Source of the DNA: an uncultured Alistipes sp.
GTDB taxonomy: Bacteria; Bacteroidota; Bacteroidia; Bacteroidales; Rikenellaceae
Assembly: GCA_947623965.1 (NCBI GenBank)
Contig: CANQIF010000003.1
Coordinates: forward strand, 124,001 to 188,000
Direction: 5' to 3'
DNA: 64,000 bases
The notes under the pieces were generated by a model that ran no database searches, was not told the DNA's origin, and saw nothing but the letters and a program-made list of their open reading frames with translations. This document shows positions 17,113 to 24,634 of this stretch, piece after piece. The stretch's first letter is position 1, and each line of letters starts with the position of its first letter. The position numbers were made by a program, and so were the translations under genes.

Positions 17113-18579
17113 TTATCGTTTGCGCAGGGCCCGGGCCATCGCCCGCACGTCGATTCGCTCGCGGCGGACGAGGTAGCAGACGTATGCGCAGAAAATCAAC
17201 AGATTCATGCCATAGACGAGCCCCCGGCAGGGGAGAAGCCCGCCGAGCCGCTCGCTCGCGAAGAAGAGCGCGAGCGCGGCGGCTGTGTACTCCGCGATGC
17301 GGCCCCAGGCATAGGGGGTGGGGCAGTAGCGGCGGTTGAGCCAGAGGCTGACGGCGACCATCGTCGTCTCGCTGGCTAACCGCGCCCAGGCGGCGCCGTA
17401 GTAGCCCCAGCGGGGGATCATCGTGCAGCCGGCGAGGAGCATCGCCGCGAGGCCGGCGCCCGTCACGAGGATCGCCAGCGAGGTGCGCTCGGCCCGCTTG
17501 TACCAGAACGAGAGGTTGAGCCAGACGCCCGCCAGGACGTTGGCTCCCAGCACGACGGGCAGCAGGTCGATTCCCTCGCGGAAGTCGCGCCCGACGATGA
17601 GGGCGAAGAGGTCGCGGAAGAGGGCGATGCCGAGGAAGATCACCATCGAGGCCATCACGTAGTACTTGAGGGCCGCGGCGTTCATGGCGATGAACTCCTC
17701 CTTCTTGAAGTTGGCTAAGAAGAAGGGCTCGGCCGCGAGGCGGTACATCTGATAGAAGAGCATCATGACGACGGCGATCTTCGTGACGGCGCCGTAGATG
17801 CCGAGCTGGGCCATGGCGCCGGCGGGGACGAGGTATTTGATGAGCTGACGGTCGATGAACTCGTTGGCCGTGCCGGCGAGGCCGCCGACGAGCAGCGGCA
17901 GCGAGTAGAGGAGGATGGCGCCGAGCAGCCGGCGGTCGATGCGGGCGGCCGTGCAGCGGGCTGCGGGGAGCAGGACTGACCACGTGAGGAGGCTTGCCGC
18001 GAAGTTGGCCACGAGGACCCAGCCCACGCCGAACGGGGTGTCGAAGAGACCGGCGGCGCCGAAGGCGAAGGCGAGCGCGACGTTGACGGCGACGCTGAGG
18101 AGCTTCAGCTCGACATAGGTCATCGAGCGCCCCTCCTCGCGCAGCCGGGCGAAGGGGATGGCCGAGGCGACGTCGAAGAGGACGATCGCGGCGACCCACA
18201 CGACATAGGCGGGATGGGCGGCGTAGACGGCGCCCATGCGGAGCGAGAGGGGTTCGCGCAGCAGCGCGGCGGCTGCGAAGAAGAGGAGGGCGGCGAGCGA
18301 GGTGGCGCCCCAGGTGGTGGCGAAGAGGCGGCGTTTGGCCGCGGCGACGTCGCCCCCGGCCGCCTCGGCGCGGGCCGAGAAGCGGAAGTAGCTCGACTCC
18401 ATGCCCATCGTCAGCAGCGTGAGGGCCAGCGGGATAAGGGCGTAGAGATCCGTCACGATGCCGTAGGTCTCCTGGCCGAATACGCGCGTGTAATAGGGCG
18501 TAAGCAGGTAGCTCAGGAAACGCACGAGAATCGTGCTGATGCCGTAGACGGCGGTCTGTTTTGCCAAACGTTCGAGCAT
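17113..18579 (-). CDS. Polysaccharide flippase (MATE/MVF superfamily)
   Basis: 488-residue membrane protein with about 12-14 hydrophobic segments, matching Wzx/RfbX-type lipid-linked oligosaccharide flippases. The start MLERLAKQTAVYGISTILVRFLSYLLTPYYTRVF is typical. The ATG at 18579 is preferred over an upstream in-frame codon because that extension would run back through the promoter repeats. It is the first gene of the leftward operon flippase-holB-folK-lipoproteins-barrel. Its promoter lies 20 bp upstream inside a tandem repeat. The transported glycan is unknown. Confidence 0.85.
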   Translation of the reverse strand: MLERLAKQTAVYGISTILVRFLSYLLTPYYTRVFGQETYGIVTDLYALIPLALTLLTMGMESSYFRFSARAEAAGGDVAAAKRRLFATTWGATSLAALLFFAAAALLREPLSLRMGAVYAAHPAYVVWVAAIVLFDVASAIPFARLREEGRSMTYVELKLLSVAVNVALAFAFGAAGLFDTPFGVGWVLVANFAASLLTWSVLLPAARCTAARIDRRLLGAILLYSLPLLVGGLAGTANEFIDRQLIKYLVPAGAMAQLGIYGAVTKIAVVMMLFYQMYRLAAEPFFLANFKKEEFIAMNAAALKYYVMASMVIFLGIALFRDLFALIVGRDFREGIDLLPVVLGANVLAGVWLNLSFWYKRAERTSLAILVTGAGLAAMLLAGCTMIPRWGYYGAAWARLASETTMVAVSLWLNRRYCPTPYAWGRIAEYTAAALALFFASERLGGLLPCRGLVYGMNLLIFCAYVCYLVRRERIDVRAMARALRKR

Positions 18580-18598
18580 AGTGGTCCGACTTATCGGA

Positions 18599-18631
18599 CA
18601 AAGATACGAATAAGTCGAGCGCAATGCCAAA
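18599..18631 (-). promoter_or_regulatory. Consensus promoter for the flippase operon
   Basis: On the minus strand TTTG (18631-18628), a 21-bp spacer and TATCTTTG (18606-18599) match the Bacteroidetes consensus. The same pair recurs at 18673-18705 and 18747-18779 in the tandem repeat copies. Confidence 0.75.
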
Positions 18632-18828
18632 TTTATTTGGGCATTGCCGAGACGAAGTATCTTCGGCGAAGTCAAAGATACGAATAAGCCGAGCGCAATG
18701 CCAAATTTATTTGGGCATTGCCGAGACGAAGTATCTTCGGCGAAGTCAAAGATACGAATAAGCCGAGGGCAATGCCAAATTTATTTGGGCATTGCCGAGA
18801 CGGAGTATCTTCGGCGCAGCCAAAGATA
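18599..18828. repeat. Three 74-bp tandem repeats, each carrying a leftward promoter
   Basis: The unit recurs at exactly 74-bp spacing (AAGATACG at 18601, 18675, 18749 and a final partial at 18823) with only a few substitutions. Each unit contains the inverted repeat GCAATGCCAAAT/TTTGGGCATTGC and a TTTG-N21-TATCTTTG promoter on the minus strand. 74 is not a multiple of 3, so the short open frames across it are not protein repeats. Confidence 0.9.
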
Positions 18829-18898
18829 CGCTTTTTCTCCGATACGGGGCCTCATTCGGCGAAAAAAAGCATCCGGCCCCTTCCGCCGCCCTGCTCAT

Positions 18899-18914
18899 CT
18901 TTTTATCGACAAAA
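18899..18914 (+). repeat. Orphan copy of the 16-bp inversion site
   Basis: CTTTTTATCGACAAAA has the same arms (CTTTTTA and CAAAA) as the sites flanking the invertible segments. Its central TCGA matches the pair at 52800-52815 and 53207-53221. No inverted partner lies nearby. Confidence 0.6.
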
Positions 18915-19007
18915 GGAAAGGGGAAGACCGGTCGCCCGGGAACCGGAGCGCCGGGGTGCGGATCGCTGAACCCGAAGAAAGAATTTTTTCAAAGAGAAAG
19001 ACTTCTC

Positions 19008-19186
19008 TTTTGAAGCTAAAAAGTTTTCACAAACATAACGAAAAAGATTCGGAAAAACAAACCCGGACGGCACGCAGCGCACGAAAAAAATATTTTCCCC
19101 CGCAGAAGATCCCGAGCCGGCGACGCGCCAAAAGGGCGCTGCAATCGTCTAAAAGGGCTGTTTCGATCGTCTTTTTAGCTTCAAAA
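19008..19186. other. Predicted invertible promoter segment upstream of SusC-A (OFF)
   Basis: Perfect 16-bp inverted repeats TTTTGAAGCTAAAAAG (19008-19023) and CTTTTTAGCTTCAAAA (19171-19186) enclose 147 bp. Inside, a consensus promoter lies on the minus strand: TTTG at 19061-19058, 20-bp spacer, TATGTTTG at 19037-19030. It therefore points away from SusC-A. No plus-strand TAnnTTTG is present between here and the start codon. Inversion would place the -7 about 6 bp before the right repeat, facing SusC-A. The layout matches known phase-variable promoters of Bacteroides; the recombinase is not identified. Confidence 0.8.
19030..19061 (-). promoter_or_regulatory. Promoter inside the SusC-A invertible segment
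   Basis: TTTG-N20-TATGTTTG on the minus strand. In the present orientation it reads towards the flippase tandem repeats and would be non-productive for SusC-A. Confidence 0.75.
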
Positions 19187-19234
19187 CCGAACGAATCGTT
19201 TGCAGAAACGAGATAAATCCAAATCAACCAACAG

Positions 19235-19617
19235 TCTAACAACTAAATGACAGGAAACATGAAAAAAACTTCTACGAATCATGTCTTCGCGCAATGGGTT
19301 CGGAGGCTATCGCTGGCGATCGCTTTCGTGACCTTTGCGGTGTGCTCGTACGCGCAGCAGCGCGTTACCGGTACGGTCCTCGATGCGAAGGGCGAACCGG
19401 TGATCGGTGCGAGCGTCGTGGTCGAGGGTACGACCAACGGTACGACGACGGGCATCGACGGCAAGTTCGCCCTCAACGTTCCGGCGCGGGCACAGCTGAC
19501 GGTCTCGTTCCTCGGCTATAAGAGCCGGAAGATCGACGTGGCCGGCAAGACCGACCTCGCCGTCACGCTCGAGGAGGATGTCGCCATGCTCGACGACGTC
19601 GTCGTCATCGGCTACGG
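19235..19617 (+). repeat. Left copy of 383-bp perfect inverted repeat (SusC-A 5' end)
   Basis: Bases 19235-19617 are identical to the reverse complement of 44854-45236, covering the start region and the first ~124 codons of both SusC genes. After one mismatch at 19618 identity continues to about 19656. The genes diverge sharply beyond that. Confidence 0.9.
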
Positions 19618-22381
19618 CACGGTCAAGAAACGCGACCTCACGGGCGCCGTCGCTTCGGTCAAGAGCGCCGAGCTGGTCGCAACGCCGACGTCGAACCCGA
19701 TCGAGGCCATGCAGGGCCGCGTCGCCGGTCTCGACATCACCCGCAGCTCGGGCCAGGCCGGTTCGGGTGCCAGCATCCTGCTGCGAGGCAACCGTTCGCT
19801 GACGGCCGGCCAGGAGCCGCTCTACATCATCGACGGTATCGCCGGTTCGATCACCAACCTCAACCCGAACGACATCGCCTCGATCGACGTGCTGAAAGAC
19901 GCCTCCTCGACGGCCATCTACGGTTCGGCCGGTGCCAACGGCGTTATCATGATCACCACCAAGCAGGCCGAGGCCGGCAAGGTGCAGGTCGATTTCGACG
20001 CCTACTACGGGGTGAACGGCTTCGCCAAGTTCCCCGGCGCCATGCAGGGAAAGCAGTGGCTCAACTACCTGGAGGAGGGCTACTACGCCACCAACGGCAT
20101 GCACTCCTCGTCGCAGCGGGAGCTGCTCGCCGCCTGGGGTATGCAGGCCGACGTGCTGATGCCCTACATCGAGGACAACAAGTGGGTGGACTGGGTAGAT
20201 GAGACCCTGCACACCGGCACGCAGCAGAACTACTCGATCTCGGTGCGCGGCGGCAACGACAAGGTCCGCGGCAACTTCTCGCTGGGCTACAACTCGACGA
20301 AGGGCATCTACAAGAACGACAAGTCGGACATGTACACGGCCCGTCTCGGCGTCGAAGTGAACGTCAACAAGTGGATGAAGGCCGGTATCCAGAGCGGTCT
20401 GACCTTCACCGACAGCGAAACGCGCGGCAGCCGCGTCAACAAGACCTACGGTCTGGTGCCGCTGGGCGATGTCTACGATGAGAAGGGGAACATCAACATC
20501 TACCCGGTCGAGGGGATGCAGGACCTTGTCAGCCTGATCAACGACGACCGTCCGGGCGTCTACAGCAACAACTCGAAAGGGATCGCCGTCACGGCCAATC
20601 CCTACATCGACATCACCTTCCTGCCGGGGCTGACCTTCCGTTCGATCCTGGGCACCTCGCTGTCGAGCTCGCGCGGCGGCGTCTTCAACAGCGATGAGAC
20701 CTACATGATGCTGACCGGTTCGTCGCAGGCCATCCGCAACGCCACCTACAGCACGGGGCTGAACTACAACTACACCTGGGAGAACATCCTGAACTTCAAC
20801 CGGACGATCCGCGAGAACCACGATATCGGCGTGACACTCATCACCTCCTACTCGAAGAATCAGAGTGAAAACGCTTCGGCCTACAACGAAGGGTTCCTCT
20901 ACAACGACTTCCTGTGGTACTCCCTGAAGGCCGGCACGAATCCCGGCGTCTCATCGGGCTATTCGCACAAGAACAAAATGTCGATCGCTGCGCGCGTGAA
21001 CTATTCTTACAAGGGCAAGTACCTCTTCACCGCTTCGGTGCGCCGCGACGGCGTTTCGCAGCTCTACAACCACTGGGATACCTTCCCCGCCGCCGCCATC
21101 GCCTGGCGCATCTCGGACGAGCCTTTCATGGAGGGAGCCAAGGACTGGCTCGACAACCTCAAGCTGCGTCTCGGCTACGGTGTCTCGGGCAACCCCAACG
21201 TGGGCGCCTACGTATCGCGTACGGAGGTCACCTCGGACGGCCTGGACGCCCTCAACTTCGGTTCGGGCCCCGTTACCTCGAGCGTGCTGACGCAGGCCGT
21301 CGGTAACCAGCAGATGGGTTGGGAGAAATCCTACAACCTCAACGTCGGTCTCGACTTCAGCTTCTTCAAGGGCCGTCTCGACGGATCGGTCGAGTTCTAC
21401 GACACCGATACGAAGGATGTCCTCTATTCGCGCAGCCTTCCCGCAACGGGCGGCCAGTTCAACGCCAAGAATCCGTACCAGATGGTCGGCAACATCGCCC
21501 GCATGTCGAACCGCGGTGTCGAGCTGACGCTCAACTCGCGCAACATCGTCACGAAGAATTTCCAGTGGTCCTCGACCCTCACGTTCGCCTACAACAAGGA
21601 GAAGGTGAAGGAGATCGACCTCGGCAGCAACACCTCGGTCAAGGACCTCATCTCGCTGGGTCTTTTCATGGGTCATCCGAAGAACACGCTCTACGGCTAC
21701 AAGAAACTGGGCATCTGGCAGAAGGGCGAAGAAGCCGACGCTGCCGTCTTCGGTTTGAAGCCGGGCGATGTGAAGATCCAGTCGCGCCTGGAGAAGCAGT
21801 CCGCCGGACTGTGGACGCTCACCGACGAGGAGGGCAACGTGACGGAGTATTCGGCCGAGAACCCCTACACGATCGGTTCGGACGACCGCATGATCCTGGG
21901 ACAGGGCTCGCCGAAATACACGTGGGGCTTCAACAACTCGTTCCGCTTCTGGAATTTCGACCTGAACATCTTCATCACGGGCCGTGCCGGCTACAAGATC
22001 AACGGCGATCTGCTCGGCTACTTCGGCTACGGCAACAAGAACCTGCCCTCGTTCTACAACTACTGGACCGAGGACAACCCGACCAACGACTTCCCGCGAC
22101 CCTACCTGTCGCGTTCGACCGACCATTCGTCGCCCACGCAGGGTCTGAACACGGTGGACGGCTCCTACTGGAAGATCAAGACCATCTCGCTGGGCTACAC
22201 GCTGCCCAAGAAGATCGCCTCGAAGCTCTCGATGAGCAACTGCCGCATCTACGCCACGGTCAGCAACCCCTTCATCCACGCCAAGAGCCACCTGCTCGAC
22301 GAGGTAGACCCCGAGACCGGAGCCAGCGACTCGTTCCCGCTCTACAAGCAGATCGTCTTCGGTGTCAACCTGTCATTCTAA
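19247..22381 (+). CDS. SusC/RagA-type TonB-dependent receptor (SusC-A)
   Basis: 1044-residue outer-membrane transporter expected to import glycan fragments together with the following SusD. Signal peptide (LAIAFVTFAVCSYAQ), carboxypeptidase-like regulatory domain (about residues 37-115: GTVLDAKGEPVIGASVVVEG to VSFLGYKSR), TonB-box region VVVIGYGTVKKRDLTGAVAS, plug (about 140-240, including VLKDASSTAIYGSAGANGV), then the barrel ending FGVNLSF. Translation may start at 19247 or at the second ATG, 19259 (MKKTSTNH). SusD follows 23 bp later. The promoter that should drive it lies in an invertible segment now pointing the wrong way. Confidence 0.96.
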   Translation: MTGNMKKTSTNHVFAQWVRRLSLAIAFVTFAVCSYAQQRVTGTVLDAKGEPVIGASVVVEGTTNGTTTGIDGKFALNVPARAQLTVSFLGYKSRKIDVAGKTDLAVTLEEDVAMLDDVVVIGYGTVKKRDLTGAVASVKSAELVATPTSNPIEAMQGRVAGLDITRSSGQAGSGASILLRGNRSLTAGQEPLYIIDGIAGSITNLNPNDIASIDVLKDASSTAIYGSAGANGVIMITTKQAEAGKVQVDFDAYYGVNGFAKFPGAMQGKQWLNYLEEGYYATNGMHSSSQRELLAAWGMQADVLMPYIEDNKWVDWVDETLHTGTQQNYSISVRGGNDKVRGNFSLGYNSTKGIYKNDKSDMYTARLGVEVNVNKWMKAGIQSGLTFTDSETRGSRVNKTYGLVPLGDVYDEKGNINIYPVEGMQDLVSLINDDRPGVYSNNSKGIAVTANPYIDITFLPGLTFRSILGTSLSSSRGGVFNSDETYMMLTGSSQAIRNATYSTGLNYNYTWENILNFNRTIRENHDIGVTLITSYSKNQSENASAYNEGFLYNDFLWYSLKAGTNPGVSSGYSHKNKMSIAARVNYSYKGKYLFTASVRRDGVSQLYNHWDTFPAAAIAWRISDEPFMEGAKDWLDNLKLRLGYGVSGNPNVGAYVSRTEVTSDGLDALNFGSGPVTSSVLTQAVGNQQMGWEKSYNLNVGLDFSFFKGRLDGSVEFYDTDTKDVLYSRSLPATGGQFNAKNPYQMVGNIARMSNRGVELTLNSRNIVTKNFQWSSTLTFAYNKEKVKEIDLGSNTSVKDLISLGLFMGHPKNTLYGYKKLGIWQKGEEADAAVFGLKPGDVKIQSRLEKQSAGLWTLTDEEGNVTEYSAENPYTIGSDDRMILGQGSPKYTWGFNNSFRFWNFDLNIFITGRAGYKINGDLLGYFGYGNKNLPSFYNYWTEDNPTNDFPRPYLSRSTDHSSPTQGLNTVDGSYWKIKTISLGYTLPKKIASKLSMSNCRIYATVSNPFIHAKSHLLDEVDPETGASDSFPLYKQIVFGVNLSF

Positions 22382-22404
22382 AACCAATCTAAAACGACAA
22401 ACAG

Positions 22405-24315
22405 ATGAAAAAGATCATAAAAGCCGCATTTGCGCTCCTCCTGGCGTCGGGCACTTTCGTCTCGTGCGACCTGGACGAGTGGAACCCTTCGACGGTCGAT
22501 TTGGAGACCGCCTACAAATACCGGGACGGATTCGAAAGTCTGGTGAACTACTGCTACGACGGCCTCTACTACTTCTACGGCAAGATCGACGGCGTCGGTG
22601 CCATGGAGATGGGTACCGACCTGTGGGCCAGCGAAACCTATGAATCCGGGTTCACCCTCTACAACAGCAACATGAACACCGAACTGGGAACGCTGAAGAC
22701 CTTCTGGAACGGTTTCTATGCTACGATCAACTATTGCAACACGGCGTTGCAATACGCTCCGACGGTCGAGGGTTACGCCACGCAGGCGGAGCTCGATGCC
22801 AAGCTGGCCGAGGTCTACTTCCTGCGCGGCTGGGCGAACTGGCACATCGTCGAGCAGTTCGGCGGCGTGGTGCTCCGCACGCAGCCGTCGACCGTCACCG
22901 GTCCGGACAACAACCCCGTGCGTTCGTCGGAGGCCGACTTCTACGACCTGATCATCAGCGACCTGAAGTTCGCCGTCGAGCACGCTCCCATTTCGCAGGG
23001 ATCGGACCGCGGCCGCGTCTCGCGCAAGGCTGCGCTCGGCATGCTGGCCAAGGTTTACCTGCAGCGCACCCGTCTGAACGAACCCGAGGCGGCCGAATAC
23101 GCCCGTCTGGCATTGGAAACGGCCAAGGAGCTGATCGACAACGCTTCGGCCTACGGCTGCGGCCTCTGGACCAGCACGGCCGAGAAGTCGGGCTACGCCC
23201 AGCTTTGGGACGGCGGCAACAACAAGGGCAACAAGGAGTTCCTCTTCTTCGAGGCGATCGACGAGGTGGATTCGAAGAATCCCGATGGAACGAACCGCGG
23301 ACGTACGCGCCAGTTCTACGAGATGGACCTGAAGACCGTCGGCGCCGCCTGGGGTACGACGGAGAAGAACTGCGCCTGGTACGGCCGCGCCAACAACCGC
23401 GGTTTCAAGCCGACGAAGTACCTGCTGACCCAGATCTTCGAGCCGGTGAAGGATCCTGCCGACACGCGTTTCGAGAACACTTTCTTCACGGAGTACTACA
23501 ACTCGAAATGGGCCGATCACACGATTACGGAATCGATGGTCGAGACCTATAAGAAAGACCCGTCGCTGATCGGCCACGTGATTCTGAACACGGCCGGCAC
23601 CTATACGGTCGGCCAGATCTACTACGGCGGCCGCCAGGTGCGGATCAAGAACACCAACGCCTCGGGCTGCGTGAACATGGTCGATGAAGACGGCGACGGC
23701 TATCTCGACGGTCTTTCGGTCTTCACGCCCAACTATCCGATCGATGCCGCCGCGAAGGCCAAGCTGCCCTTCCTCTGCGTCGATCCGTCGGACATGTTCG
23801 CTGCGGACGGCCGCTGGGTAACGGCCGCCACCTCCGATATGGGCTCCTACTACAAGGACTGCTACCCGTCGCTCAACAAGTTCTCGTCGATCGACTGGAT
23901 TCCGAACAACAACCAGTACTGGCTGGGCGACTACCCGATCCTGCGGCTGGGCGAGGTCTACCTGATCGCTGCCGAGGCCGCTCTGCGCTACAGCAACGAC
24001 CAGGCGACGGCCCTGAAGTACGTGCAGCCGCTGCGCGACCGTGCCGCCGTTGCGGGCCGCAAGAGCGAGATGGCGGTTTCGCAGTCGGACATGACGCTCG
24101 ACTTCATTCTGGCCGAGCGCGCCCGCGAGCTGGCCGGCGAGCAGACCCGCTGGTACGACCTGAAGCGTATGGGCAAACTGACGAAGAGTTACCTGGCACA
24201 GACGAACCCCGATATTCTGAACTTCGACGAAAGCAAGCACACCGTACGACCGATCCCGCAGTCGTACCTCGATGCCATTGCCAACCCCGATGAGTTCGGC
24301 AACAACGGCTATTGA
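22405..24315 (+). CDS. SusD/RagB-type glycan-binding lipoprotein (SusD-A)
   Basis: 636-residue surface lipoprotein that closes over the SusC barrel and binds the glycan. The signal ends ASGTFVSC. The SusD-like N-terminal part contains SLVNYCYDGLYYFYG and AEVYFLRGWANWHIVEQFGGV. The C-terminal RagB part contains YPILRLGEVYLIAAEAALRYSN and the closing RARELAGEQTRWYDLKRMG plus RPIPQSYLDAI motifs. It forms a pair with SusC-A and is followed by a strong terminator, so the pectate lyase downstream is a separate transcript. Confidence 0.95.
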   Translation: MKKIIKAAFALLLASGTFVSCDLDEWNPSTVDLETAYKYRDGFESLVNYCYDGLYYFYGKIDGVGAMEMGTDLWASETYESGFTLYNSNMNTELGTLKTFWNGFYATINYCNTALQYAPTVEGYATQAELDAKLAEVYFLRGWANWHIVEQFGGVVLRTQPSTVTGPDNNPVRSSEADFYDLIISDLKFAVEHAPISQGSDRGRVSRKAALGMLAKVYLQRTRLNEPEAAEYARLALETAKELIDNASAYGCGLWTSTAEKSGYAQLWDGGNNKGNKEFLFFEAIDEVDSKNPDGTNRGRTRQFYEMDLKTVGAAWGTTEKNCAWYGRANNRGFKPTKYLLTQIFEPVKDPADTRFENTFFTEYYNSKWADHTITESMVETYKKDPSLIGHVILNTAGTYTVGQIYYGGRQVRIKNTNASGCVNMVDEDGDGYLDGLSVFTPNYPIDAAAKAKLPFLCVDPSDMFAADGRWVTAATSDMGSYYKDCYPSLNKFSSIDWIPNNNQYWLGDYPILRLGEVYLIAAEAALRYSNDQATALKYVQPLRDRAAVAGRKSEMAVSQSDMTLDFILAERARELAGEQTRWYDLKRMGKLTKSYLAQTNPDILNFDESKHTVRPIPQSYLDAIANPDEFGNNGY

Positions 24316-24340
24316 TGTGCAGTTAAGTAACAAGGGAGGG

Positions 24341-24375
24341 AGGGACCGATCTTTCGATCGGTCCCTCTTTTTTTT
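24341..24375 (+). terminator. Rho-independent terminator after SusD-A
   Basis: Perfect 10-bp stem AGGGACCGAT/ATCGGTCCCT with a CTTTCG loop, followed by eight T residues within a few bases. Confidence 0.9.
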
Positions 24376-24438
24376 GTGTCCGGCGGCGGGCTGCGGCGCC
24401 CGTTTCACCGCGGGAAAAAGTCGTTTGACCCCGTTTCG

Positions 24439-24471
24439 TTTGGTTTTCTTGTGGGAAAAGGCTTACCTTTG
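24439..24471 (+). promoter_or_regulatory. Consensus promoter of the pectate lyase
   Basis: TTTG (24439-24442), 21-bp spacer, TACCTTTG (24464-24471). The leader to the ATG is about 160 nt and holds a perfect hairpin CCGGATTCCGG/CCGGAATCCGG (24530-24562) preceded by an imperfect one (24506-24533). Confidence 0.75.
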
Positions 24472-24634
24472 TAGAGACTTTGGCCCGAAAACGACCCGAC
24501 CGAGCCCCGAAATCGGGCCCGGTCAATCTCCGGATTCCGGCCGACTGAACCCCGGAATCCGGACTGGCACGCCCCCGGAAACGGCGCCCGAACCCCGACC
24601 CTGAGACGAAACTACGAAAGATACATAAAAGCCT

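Noticed and set aside
15953..18601. An 882-codon leftward frame fusing delta-prime with sequence upstream
   Set aside because: The upstream part is the flippase gene read in the wrong frame (Arg/Pro-rich); the true holB start is at 17098.
18644..19216. Open frame with repeated MPNLFGHCRD/KIRISRAQCQIYLG peptides
   Set aside because: It runs through the 74-bp tandem promoter repeats; 74 is not a multiple of 3, so the peptide changes frame between copies. It also crosses an inversion site.
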